64,000 bases of DNA. Origin: Micromonospora alfalfae. Lineage in GTDB: Bacteria; Actinomycetota; Actinomycetes; Mycobacteriales; Micromonosporaceae. The notes beneath the pieces were generated by a model. The model was given only the letters and a program-made list of their open reading frames with translations, was not told the DNA's origin and did no database searches. The translations under genes and the position numbers were made by a program. The stretch is from positions 1 to 64,000 of the forward strand of contig NZ_JAKKFH010000012.1 in assembly GCF_022230925.1 (NCBI RefSeq), written 5' to 3'. Of the stretch, positions 45,905 through 53,783 are shown piece after piece (positions within the stretch are counted from its first letter, which is position 1; each line of letters opens with the position of its first letter).

Positions 45905-46891
45905 CTACGGCACTGAGGCTGGTGGGCTGGTGCTGACGGGGTAGCGGGCGCTCTCGAAGGTCCAGTCGATGGTTCCGCGCACGGCGTTAGCGATCCCGTC
46001 GAGATGATCGGCGACCGCCTCGTCCAACGCCGGGCCGAATGACGGCACCGCGGCGCGCAACGCGACGAAGCGGCGCATCGCCTCCCGCCAGTGCTCGGCA
46101 GCCCGTTCGGCCGCCTCCGCCTCCGGCACGCCCAGTTCGGCCTCGATGGCGAGGACGAGGTTGTGCCCGCCGGCGGTCCTCCGGTCCCGTTCCAGCGACG
46201 CCAGGTCGTTGTACCAGGAGAGCAGGTCGTTGCCGGTGCGGGCGATCTGACGCAGCAGCGGGTGGTGGTAGACCGGGTCGGGCAGTGCCCGGCCGCTGAC
46301 GAACTCCACAAGCGGGTACGACACCTCCGCCGCCGAGGTCGACCGACGTAGCTCGACGTACTCGTCCACGCTCGGACGGCGCCCGGCTTCCTTGGTGACG
46401 GCCTCCTGCCAGGTGCCGTCGAGGTGCCGGGCCACCGCGTCGGCGAAACGCTGCCGCCACCGTGCCGGCATCCGGCGGCGCGGCTCCCGCCAGGCCAGCA
46501 CCAGCAGTCGGCGCAGCGGGCCGGTCAGCCCGGCCTGCCGTAGCCGGGTGCCGTCGTGCAGCAGCGCCAGGGTGCCGTTGCGCAGCGCCCGGATCTGCTC
46601 CGGCGTCAACCGACTCGGCCCGTCGCAGGCGTCGTCGACCAGGAAGAACCAGGTGAACAGCGCGGTCAGCACCCGCAGATCGGCTTCGGTCGCCGTCGGG
46701 TAGAGCCGCGCGGCGTACCTGGCGAATGCGCCCTGGGACAGCCGGCGCAGCGCGGCGTCGTCCAGTGGAAGGCCAAGGTCGGGCAGCAGACCGAGCAGCC
46801 AGTCCTGCACACGATCGACGTGTGGTGGTGGGAGCCGGGGCGGGATCGGACATTCGGCACGCAGTGCCCGGAGGATCTCGCCGGTAGTCAC
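45905..46891 (-). CDS. class I terpene synthase
   Basis: This protein of about 328 aa is a bacterial type I terpene cyclase. The first Mg motif is DDACD (86-90). The second motif reads NDLLSWYND (Asn221, Ser225, and Asp229 where Glu is usual). The C-terminal WTFESARY carries the conserved Trp and Arg316-Tyr317. The size is that of a single-domain sesqui- or monoterpene synthase. I start it at GTG 46891, preceded by GAGGAGG; the frame extends upstream without a better start. It lies leftward between ubiA and ubiX, separating two menaquinone genes. No P450 or prenyl diphosphate synthase is adjacent, so the product cannot be guessed. Confidence 0.88.
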   Translation of the reverse strand: MTTGEILRALRAECPIPPRLPPPHVDRVQDWLLGLLPDLGLPLDDAALRRLSQGAFARYAARLYPTATEADLRVLTALFTWFFLVDDACDGPSRLTPEQIRALRNGTLALLHDGTRLRQAGLTGPLRRLLVLAWREPRRRMPARWRQRFADAVARHLDGTWQEAVTKEAGRRPSVDEYVELRRSTSAAEVSYPLVEFVSGRALPDPVYHHPLLRQIARTGNDLLSWYNDLASLERDRRTAGGHNLVLAIEAELGVPEAEAAERAAEHWREAMRRFVALRAAVPSFGPALDEAVADHLDGIANAVRGTIDWTFESARYPVSTSPPASVP

Positions 46892-47042
46892 CGATGCCTC
46901 CTCTTCGAGATGGTTCCGGTGCAATCGCCAGCGGCAGCATGTCAGGTCGGTGGGATGCGCAGGTGCCCCGTCCGACATGTCGGACCGGACCAACCCCGGG
47001 GGTGCCCACCAGCGGGCCAGCCGGACCAGGCAGGCTGGGGGC

Positions 47043-47672
47043 ATGCGGGAACCATGGGTGGTCGGGGTCTCCGGTGCCTCCGGTACGCCGTACGCGGCGG
47101 CAGTCGTCGGCGGACTACTCGACGCCGGCGAACCGGTGGACCTGATCGTGTCCCGGGCGGCACGACTCACAGTGCTCGACGAGACCGGCCGGCCCTTCCG
47201 CGACGGGCACTGGGCCGAGGACCTCGCCGCCTGGCTGGATCGGGACCTGACCAGTGCGGATGTGCGGCACTGGCCGGCCGGCGACCTGGCCGCCGGGCCG
47301 AGCAGCGGCTCCTACCGGGTACGCGGGATGGCGGTGGTCCCGGCCAGCACGGCCGCCTGCGCGGGCATCGCGATCGGGCTCTCCAAGGACCTGTTGCAGC
47401 GCGCCGCAGAGGTCAACCTCAAGGAACGCCGTCCCGTGGTGCTGGTCCCCCGGGAGACACCGGTGACCCGCAGCCATCTGGAGCACCTCATCGCCCTGCA
47501 CGACGCGGGCGCTGTGGTGCTGCCGGCCAGCCCCGGCTTCTACGGCGCCGGGGCGGCGGCCAGCGCCCAGCAGTTGGTCGACTTCGTGGCCGGCAAGGTG
47601 CTGGACGCGCTCGGCGTCCCGCACACCCTGTTCCGGCGGTGGTCCGGCCAGCTCGGCGCAGCCCGAAGCTGA
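47043..47672 (+). CDS. ubiX: UbiX flavin prenyltransferase
   Basis: This 209-aa UbiX homologue has VGVSGASGTPYA at the FMN site, VVPASTAACAGIAIGLSKDLLQRA, LKERRPVVLVPRETP and LPASPGFYG, all family signatures. It makes prenylated FMN, the cofactor of the UbiD encoded at 43512. It is divergent from the terpene synthase gene with about 150 bp between starts. The first glycine-rich loop and the conserved Arg-Glu-Thr-Pro are intact. A strong hairpin follows the gene. Confidence 0.93.
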   Translation: MREPWVVGVSGASGTPYAAAVVGGLLDAGEPVDLIVSRAARLTVLDETGRPFRDGHWAEDLAAWLDRDLTSADVRHWPAGDLAAGPSSGSYRVRGMAVVPASTAACAGIAIGLSKDLLQRAAEVNLKERRPVVLVPRETPVTRSHLEHLIALHDAGAVVLPASPGFYGAGAAASAQQLVDFVAGKVLDALGVPHTLFRRWSGQLGAARS

Positions 47673-47767
47673 GCCGCACCGCTCGTGCTGGGCCGTCCGC
47701 TCGCGCTGGGCACCGTTGTGCTGCTCAGCACGCGCGGTGCTGCCGCCCGGCGGTTGGCCGAAGCGGG

Positions 47768-47797
47768 ACGCGGACCGGACTGGTGTCCGGTCCGCGT
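47768..47797. terminator. bidirectional hairpin, ubiX / BldC-like
   Basis: ACGCGGACCGGAC and its exact complement surround TGGT, giving a perfect 13-bp stem with a 4-nt loop. It lies between the ends of the convergent ubiX and BldC-like genes and probably terminates both. No U-tract follows on either strand. Confidence 0.65.
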
Positions 47798-47815
47798 GGC
47801 GTTGTCCGCACCAGT

Positions 47816-48082
47816 TCAGTACATGCCGGCGTTGGCCGGACCCGGCCCCGTGGATGCCGCCGGCCCCACATTGCGGGGCTTACCGACCTCATCCACCTCG
47901 TCCAGCATGCCCTCCCCCTCAAGCAGGGCTCGCACCTCGGATTCCCGAAACCGGCGATGCCCGCCTGGAGTCCGGATGCTTCCTATCCGGCCGGCCGCCG
48001 CCCATCTCGTCACAGTTTTCGGGTCTACCCGAAACAGCGCGGCGACCTCACCCGGTGTCAGCAGGCGATCTCCAGTGTCCAC
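47816..48082 (-). CDS. BldC-like MerR-type regulator
   Basis: This 88-aa DNA-binding protein closely follows the Streptomyces BldC pattern: LLTPGEVAALFRVDPKTVTRWA, then GRIGSIRTPGGHRRFRESEVRALL. BldC is a small MerR-like protein that binds direct repeats cooperatively and controls development. This copy has an additional C-terminal tail of about 30 residues (GKPRNVGPAAS and on) absent from BldC itself. The GTG at 48082 is preceded by GAGGAGG. It is convergent with ubiX. It may be a paralogue with a local role in the menaquinone/terpene region. Confidence 0.85.
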   Translation of the reverse strand: MDTGDRLLTPGEVAALFRVDPKTVTRWAAAGRIGSIRTPGGHRRFRESEVRALLEGEGMLDEVDEVGKPRNVGPAASTGPGPANAGMY

Positions 48083-48352
48083 AGCCCCCTCCTCGCGTCG
48101 ACGAAGCCCCCGGCTGAACACACTGCCCCCGGCTGGTGCGTAGCCCAGAGCCGTCATGAGGGACGTATGGCAATTACAGCACCAGGGACATGGCCTGTCC
48201 GCCCAAACGCGAAAAATGCACTGAGTGGGGAGTTAGTAATGTTACTGGTGCTACCTCTGCCCTGACCGGCGGTTTATGAACAGTGACTCACCGCTCAGTC
48301 CAACGGGTGCCGAAGGCAGCACGTTACGTGTCAGCGGTTAAGGTCACTCTCT

Positions 48353-48811
48353 GTGGATGCCATCGACCTGAGCCTCGTCGACCTGCTGCGCGGCAATGCC
48401 CGACTCTCGTACGCCGAGTTGGCCCGACAGGTGGGCCTCTCGGCCCCGGCCGTGCACGAGCGGGTCGGCAAGCTGGAGAGCAGCGGCGTGGTCCGGGGCT
48501 ACCGCGCGGACGTGGCCCCGGAGTCGATCGGGTTGGGAGTCACAGCGCTGATCGGCATCGTCGAGGACTCCGGTGCCGACACCGACGACATGCTCGAGTC
48601 GCTGCGGGTGCTGCCCGAGATCGAGTCCTGCTACTTCATGGCCGGAGTGGAGTCGTTCCTGCTCAAGGCGCGGGTTGGCACCATCGCCGAGCTGGAGCAG
48701 TTGATCGTGCGGTTGAACCGGACGCCGGGGGTGGCCTCCACCCGTACCGCCATCGCGCTCTCCACCAAGTGGGAGAACCGCCCCCAGCCGGTCGGCTCGC
48801 CCGCGGCCTGA
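48353..48811 (+). CDS. Lrp/AsnC family regulator
   Basis: This 152-aa protein has an N-terminal helix-turn-helix (about 1-55; LSYAELARQVGLSAPAVHERV) and a RAM effector domain (about 65-140; ALIGIVEDSG, CYFMAGVESFLLKARV). In Streptomyces an Lrp-type gene also lies between the ubi-type genes and mqnE, so linkage to menaquinone or respiratory control is plausible. The start is GTG at 48353. The 270 bp before it separate it from the BldC-like gene and hold AGTAA-TG-TTACT at about 48232-48243, an AT-rich palindrome. Confidence 0.88.
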   Translation: MDAIDLSLVDLLRGNARLSYAELARQVGLSAPAVHERVGKLESSGVVRGYRADVAPESIGLGVTALIGIVEDSGADTDDMLESLRVLPEIESCYFMAGVESFLLKARVGTIAELEQLIVRLNRTPGVASTRTAIALSTKWENRPQPVGSPAA

Positions 48812-48859
48812 CCGCCGGACCCCTGGTGTCGCCCGGGCGGCCGGCGGTAGCGTGCGCCG

Positions 48860-49690
48860 ATGACCCCGCCGGCGCGCCCAGTGGCCGTGGTGACCGGCGC
48901 TGCCGGCGGCCTGGGCCACGCCATCGCCACCGCGCTGCACACCGACGGCTGGTCGGTGCTGCTCACCGACCTTGACCCGGCGGCGGTGCGGAGCGCCGCG
49001 GCGCCGCTCGGCGGGTGGTCGGCCGCCCTGGACGTCCGGGACGAGGATGCCTGCGCCGCGATCGCCGCGAACGCGGCAGGCCGGGGCGATCTCGCCCTCT
49101 GGGTCAACAACGCCGGCATCCTGGTCACCGGGGCGTCGTGGGAGCACGACGCCGCGACCCGCCGTCGGCTGCTCGACGTGAACACCCACGGCGCCATGAA
49201 CGGCACCCTCGCCGCGCTGAGCGTGATGCGCGGGCAGGGCCACGGCCACGTGCTCAACGTCGTCTCGTTGGCCGGGCTGGTCGCCGCGCCCGGCGAGACG
49301 GTGTACGCCGCCAGCAAGCACGCCCTGCTGGCGTTCAGCCTCGGCACCCTGTCCGACCTGCGAATGGCCGGGTACCGGCGGGTGAACGTCTCCTGCCTCT
49401 GCCCGGACGGCATCTGGACCCCGATGCTGCACGACCGGCTGGACGACCCGGGGGCGGTAGCCTCGTTCACCGGATCGATGCTGACCGCGCAGCAGGTGGC
49501 GGCCCGCGCGGTCCGGCTGGCCCGCCGGCCACGTCCGGTGGTCAGCCTGCCCCGCTGGCGGGGAGCGCAGGTGCGCCTGTTGGACGCACTCCCAAGGTTG
49601 GCCGTCGCACTCACCCCCCTCGTCCGGGCCGCCGGCCGCGCCGGTCAGCGCCGCCAACGCCGCAGGTCAACGCCGCCGGACCGGCGCTGA
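48860..49690 (+). CDS. SDR family oxidoreductase
   Basis: This 276-aa short-chain dehydrogenase/reductase has the nucleotide motif [14 protein letters not shown] near residue 11, NNAG near 84, and the catalytic YAASK near 146. The C-terminal 60 residues are Arg/Pro-rich, with [13 protein letters not shown], resembling the fatty-acyl or retinol-type SDRs with a basic tail. NADP(H) preference is suggested by no clear acidic residue after the second strand apart from LTDLD, which instead favours NAD(H). Function unknown; it is 48 bp after the Lrp gene. Confidence 0.82.
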   Translation: MTPPARPVAVVTGAAGGLGHAIATALHTDGWSVLLTDLDPAAVRSAAAPLGGWSAALDVRDEDACAAIAANAAGRGDLALWVNNAGILVTGASWEHDAATRRRLLDVNTHGAMNGTLAALSVMRGQGHGHVLNVVSLAGLVAAPGETVYAASKHALLAFSLGTLSDLRMAGYRRVNVSCLCPDGIWTPMLHDRLDDPGAVASFTGSMLTAQQVAARAVRLARRPRPVVSLPRWRGAQVRLLDALPRLAVALTPLVRAAGRAGQRRQRRRSTPPDRR

Positions 49691-49722
49691 CCACAGCCGG
49701 CCCGCTTGCTAGGTTTCCGAGC

Positions 49723-50814
49723 GTGACTCATCTCGACCGGTGCGACGAATCCAGCCGAACCTGGGTGACCGAGGCGATCGCCGCCGTCGAGGCAGACGCG
49801 AACCGGTCCGCCGACACCCACCTGCTGCCGTTCCCGCTGCCCCGGGAGTGGGGGATCGACCTCTACCTCAAGGACGAGTCGTCACACCCCACCGGCTCGC
49901 TGAAGCACCGGCTGGCCCGTTCACTGTTCCTCTACGGGCTCTGCAACGGCTGGATCGGGCCGCGCACCACGATCGTCGAGGCGTCGTCGGGTTCCACTGC
50001 CGTCTCCGAGGCGTACTTCGCCCGGATGCTGGGCCTGCCGTTCATCGCTGTCATGCCCGCCTCCACCTCGCCCGAGAAGATCACGCAGATCGAGTTCCAG
50101 GGCGGCCGGTGCCACCTGGTGGATGATCCGGCGAGCGTGGTGGTCGAGGCCCGGTGGCTCGCCGAGGACTCCGGCGGGCACTTCATGGACCAGTTCACCT
50201 ACGCCGAGCGGGCGACCGACTGGCGGGGCAACAACAACATCGCCGAGTCGATCTACGCACAGTTGGAACTGGAGCGGCACCCGATCCCCGCCTGGGTCGT
50301 GGTCGGCGCCGGCACCGGGGGCACCAGCGCGACAATCGGCCGCTACGCCCGGTACCGCCGGCTCGCCACCAAGCTCTGCGTCGTCGATCCGGAAAACTCG
50401 GCGTTCTACCCGGCCTGGCAGGCCGCCGACTGGTCGGTACGCACCGGGAAGGGCTCCCGCATCGAGGGGATCGGCCGGCCCACCGTGGAGGCGTCGTTCC
50501 TGCCCTCGGTGGTGGACCGGATGGTCCAGGTGCCGGACGCAGCGTCGGTGGCCGCCATGCGCGCCGGATCGGCGCTGCTCGGCCGCCGGGTGGGCGGGTC
50601 CACCGGCACCAACCTGTGGGGCGCGTTCGGCCTGATCGCCGCGATGCTCGCCGAGCGTCGGACCGGCTCGGTCGTCACCCTGATCTGCGACCCGGGCGAC
50701 CGGTACGCCGACACGTACTACGCCGACGACTGGGTGGCCGCCCAGGGCCTCGACCTGACCCCGCACCTGGCCACCATCGACCGCTTCCTGGCCAGCGGGG
50801 ACTGGCCCGTCTGA
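49723..50814 (+). CDS. cds1: PLP-dependent cysteine synthase family protein (Cds1-like)
   Basis: This 363-aa fold-type II PLP enzyme binds PLP through Lys61 in [10 protein letters not shown]. It has [18 protein letters not shown] (about 87-104, the cofactor-phosphate region variant) and a [16 protein letters not shown] glycine loop (about 196-211). The pattern matches M. tuberculosis Cds1 (Rv3684), an L-cysteine desulfhydrase producing sulphide, pyruvate and ammonia. The GTG at 49723 is preceded by TAGGTT at about 8 nt, so it may be leaderless. The function is inferred from similarity. Confidence 0.82.
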   Translation: MTHLDRCDESSRTWVTEAIAAVEADANRSADTHLLPFPLPREWGIDLYLKDESSHPTGSLKHRLARSLFLYGLCNGWIGPRTTIVEASSGSTAVSEAYFARMLGLPFIAVMPASTSPEKITQIEFQGGRCHLVDDPASVVVEARWLAEDSGGHFMDQFTYAERATDWRGNNNIAESIYAQLELERHPIPAWVVVGAGTGGTSATIGRYARYRRLATKLCVVDPENSAFYPAWQAADWSVRTGKGSRIEGIGRPTVEASFLPSVVDRMVQVPDAASVAAMRAGSALLGRRVGGSTGTNLWGAFGLIAAMLAERRTGSVVTLICDPGDRYADTYYADDWVAAQGLDLTPHLATIDRFLASGDWPV

Positions 50815-50904
50815 CGCGGTCAGCGGGCCTGGCCCGCCTGGGCCGTCAGCGGGCCTGGCTCGCCCAAGGCCGATCGGCCGGACCCGGCCCACCCGGGATG
50901 CTGA

Positions 50905-51534
50905 TCAGCGGGGGTCGATCCGTTCGGCCAGCCCGGGGTAGCGCACCACGTAGCCGCTGTCATCAAGATCGATGTCGGCCGTGAAGGTGCCGCTGGCGAA
51001 CCGCACCCGACCCGGCCCGAGCCCGGTGTAGATCTGCTCGGCCGGCACCACCTCAAGACCGGGTAGCAGCACCCAGGCAACGGTGATCCGGTGTGCCACG
51101 TCGGCCGGCTCGGCCGCCATCCGAAGGCGGTGGACCGGCAGGGTGTTGAACAGCGGCGAACCGCTCAGGTCGACGTCGAGCGCGTCGGCCAGCCGGTCCG
51201 GGTCGTCCGTACCCGGCAGACCGGCCCGGCGGTGACCGGCCGCGACCAGGGCCGCGTCCAGGTCGCCCTGTTCGGCTGTGGTCACCCGCCAACGGCCCGC
51301 GGCCCGCTCCAGGGTCACCCGGCGCAGCCAGCCGAGACCCTCGGCCTCGACCTCGACCCGGGTGGTGGCCCAGTCCGGCGTGGTGGTCAGCTGGTAGCGG
51401 GCGGTCCACGGGATCGGGTCCACGGCGAGCAGAGTGCCCCGGGCCGCCAACCCTTGGCCGTCGTCGAGCAGAACCTGCTCACTGCCGGCGGTGTCCGTCC
51501 GGGACCAGAAGATTGACTTCGGCATGGTCGGCAT
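50905..51534 (-). CDS. putative glycolipid-binding protein
   Basis: This protein of about 209 aa matches the putative glycolipid-binding family: an opening IFWSRTDTAGSEQ, the middle TRYQLTTTPDWATTRV-like strand pair (here TARYQLTTTPDW), and DVDLSGSPLFNTLPVHRL. The fold is a beta-barrel related to lipoprotein-localisation factors. The family has a structural but no firm biochemical assignment. It is leftward, upstream (in reading direction) of no partner. A start three codons further in (MPKSIFW) is equally likely. Confidence 0.72.
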   Translation of the reverse strand: MPTMPKSIFWSRTDTAGSEQVLLDDGQGLAARGTLLAVDPIPWTARYQLTTTPDWATTRVEVEAEGLGWLRRVTLERAAGRWRVTTAEQGDLDAALVAAGHRRAGLPGTDDPDRLADALDVDLSGSPLFNTLPVHRLRMAAEPADVAHRITVAWVLLPGLEVVPAEQIYTGLGPGRVRFASGTFTADIDLDDSGYVVRYPGLAERIDPR

Positions 51535-51627
51535 GAGCCGGACCTTACGCGACCTGCTCGGTATCGGCAGGGCATGCGCGAACGCCGCCGCGAAGCCTGG
51601 GCTTCGCGACGGCGTTCAGTGGATCAA

Positions 51628-53586
51628 TCAGTGGGTACGCGCTGCGGGTCGCCCGCCAAAACCCCGCCGATCGTCACGTGGACGGTCCTCGCGGGGCCGG
51701 TCGTCGCGGGGCCGGTCGTCCCGGACCCGGCTCTCCGGGCGGAACCCACCCCGAGCGTCCCGGTCGCCGAAGCGCCGCTCGCCCTGCGGCCGGTCGCCGA
51801 AGCGACGCTCGCCGGTCGGTCGGTCGCCCCGACCGTCCCGGTCGCCGAACTGCTGCCGGTCGCCGAACCGACGCTCGCCCTGCGGCCGGTCGCCGTACCC
51901 CCGGGTGTCCCGATCGGCGTAACGCCGCTCGCCCTGCGGGCGGTCGCCGTAGCTCCGGTCACCCTGCGGGCGGTCGCTGTGCTGCCGGTCGCCGAACCGG
52001 CGCTCGCCCTGCGGGCGGTCGCTGTAGCTCCGGTCGCCCTGCGGCCGGTCACCGAAGCGGCGCTCGCCGGTGGGCCGGTCGCCGTAGCGGCGCTCGCCCT
52101 GCGGGCGGTCGCTGTAGCCCCGGTCACCCTGCGGACGGTCGCCGTAGCGGCGCTCGCCTCCCGTGCGGTCGCCGAACCGGCGCGGGCCGCCGGAGCGGTC
52201 GTCGAACCGGCGCGGGCCGCCGGAGCGGTCGCCGTAACCCCGGGGCTCCGCCTCGACGCGGACCGGGACGCCACTGGGCTCGCGGGCGCCGACCAGCTCG
52301 GCCAACGCCGCGTCGCCGACCCGGACCCGGGTCTCGGCCGGCGCCACGCCGGCCTTCTCCATCATCGCCAGGGTGGTGCGACGCTGCTTGGGCAGCACCA
52401 GCGTGGCAACCGCGCCCGACTCGCCGGCCCGGGCGGTACGCCCCGCGCGGTGCAGGTAGTCCTTGGGGTCCTTCGGCGGGTCGACGTGCAGCACCAGGGT
52501 GACCCCGTCGACGTGGATGCCTCGTGCCGCCACGTCCGTGGCGACCAGCACGTTCATCCGGCCCTCACGGAACTCGGCGAGCGTCTTGGTGCGCATCCGC
52601 TGGGTCTTGCCGCCGTGCAGCCCACCGGCGCGTACGCCGACGGCCGCGAGCTGCTCGACCAGCCGGTCCACCCCGAGCTGGGTACGGGCGAAGACCATCG
52701 TCCGGCCGTCCCGAGCGGCGATCGAGGCCGCCACCGGGAACTTCTCGTGCGGCGGGATCAACAGCATGTGGTGGTCCATGGTGGACACCGAGGCGGTGGA
52801 CGGCGCCGTGGAGTGGGTGACCGGGTCGGTCATGAACCGCTTGACCAACGCGTCGACGTCACCGTCCAGGGTGGCCGAGAAGAGCAGCCGCTGACCGTTC
52901 GCGGGCGTCTTCGCCAGCAGATCGGTCACCTCGGGCAGGAAGCCCATGTCGGCCATCTGGTCGGCCTCGTCGAGCACCGTGACCTCGACGTCGTCGAGCT
53001 GGCAGATGCCCCGCTCGATGAGGTCACCGAGCCGGCCCGGGGTGGCCACGATGACCTCCACGCCGCGGCGCAGCGCGTCGATCTGACGGTCGTACGGAAC
53101 ACCGCCGACGGCGGTCTTGAGGAAGATGCCGACGGACTTGCCCAGCGGCACCAGGGCGTCGTTGACCTGCATGGCCAGCTCGCGGGTGGGCACCAGGACC
53201 AGGGCGCGCGGACGCATCGGCCGGGCCCGGTTGCGGTTGGCCAGCCGGGCGACCATCGGCAGCCCGAAGGCGAGCGTCTTGCCCGAACCGGTCTGCCCGC
53301 GGCCCAGCACGTCGCGGCCAGCGAGCGCGTCCGGAACGGTGGCCCGCTGGATCTCGAACGGGCTGGTGATGCCCTGCTGCGCGAGCGCGCGGACCAGCGG
53401 CTCGGGCAGGCCGAGAGCGGCGAAGCTCATCGGCTCGGCGGTCTCGGTCGGCTCGGCCTGAGCTGTCGCTACCGGCGGGGTGCCGGCCTCGCTCGAGGCG
53501 ACGTCGAGCTGCTCCCGAGCGGCGTCGGCCGCCGGGACTGAGTTGAAAACGGACGTAACGGTGCTGGGGTCAGCAGAGGTGGTCAA
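51628..53586 (-). CDS. DEAD-box RNA helicase with repetitive Arg-rich tail
   Basis: This protein of about 652 aa has a DEAD-box core at about 50-410: the F-x-x-LGL-P Q-motif region, GQTGSGKT (motif I), PTRELA, ATPGR, VLDEADQMADMG (motif II), SATLDG, and HRAGRTARAGESG (motif VI). It resembles cold-shock CsdA/RhlE-type helicases of actinobacteria. From about residue 440 the C-terminus is about 20 repeats of GDRP(Q/T)GERR(Y/F), then RPRDDRP units, a disordered RNA-binding tail. I use the TTG at 53586 because helicases of this group start LTT...; no ATG gives a better fit. Confidence 0.9.
   Translation of the reverse strand: MTTSADPSTVTSVFNSVPAADAAREQLDVASSEAGTPPVATAQAEPTETAEPMSFAALGLPEPLVRALAQQGITSPFEIQRATVPDALAGRDVLGRGQTGSGKTLAFGLPMVARLANRNRARPMRPRALVLVPTRELAMQVNDALVPLGKSVGIFLKTAVGGVPYDRQIDALRRGVEVIVATPGRLGDLIERGICQLDDVEVTVLDEADQMADMGFLPEVTDLLAKTPANGQRLLFSATLDGDVDALVKRFMTDPVTHSTAPSTASVSTMDHHMLLIPPHEKFPVAASIAARDGRTMVFARTQLGVDRLVEQLAAVGVRAGGLHGGKTQRMRTKTLAEFREGRMNVLVATDVAARGIHVDGVTLVLHVDPPKDPKDYLHRAGRTARAGESGAVATLVLPKQRRTTLAMMEKAGVAPAETRVRVGDAALAELVGAREPSGVPVRVEAEPRGYGDRSGGPRRFDDRSGGPRRFGDRTGGERRYGDRPQGDRGYSDRPQGERRYGDRPTGERRFGDRPQGDRSYSDRPQGERRFGDRQHSDRPQGDRSYGDRPQGERRYADRDTRGYGDRPQGERRFGDRQQFGDRDGRGDRPTGERRFGDRPQGERRFGDRDARGGFRPESRVRDDRPRDDRPREDRPRDDRRGFGGRPAARTH
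51640..52260 (-). repeat. tandem repeat encoding GDRPQGERRY tail
   Basis: About 20 units of 27-30 nt encode (Y/F)GDRP(Q/T)G(D/E)RR and related RPRDDRP blocks in the helicase C-terminus. Many neighbouring units differ by only one or two bases. The tail is positively and negatively charged in alternation, typical of RNA-condensing low-complexity regions. Confidence 0.85.
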
Positions 53587-53783
53587 CAAAAACCTTTCGA
53601 GCGGGGCGCATCTTCGCGATGGCCTGCCGCGGCTGTACCGCCGGATCGCCCGCAAGATCGCCCAGGGGCGCACACCACGCGCGCCGGGTCAGTGATCTCA
53701 GCCAGTGTACGGCGGTCTGGCGAAGCCGCCAGCCGGTTGACCGACCGTAGTGGGCGGACTCACCATCGCTGGCGCTCGCTGGC

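Noticed and set aside
45118-45936. Alternative plus frame inside ubiA
   Set aside because: A shadow of the UbiA frame, with Arg/Gly-rich composition and no membrane helices.
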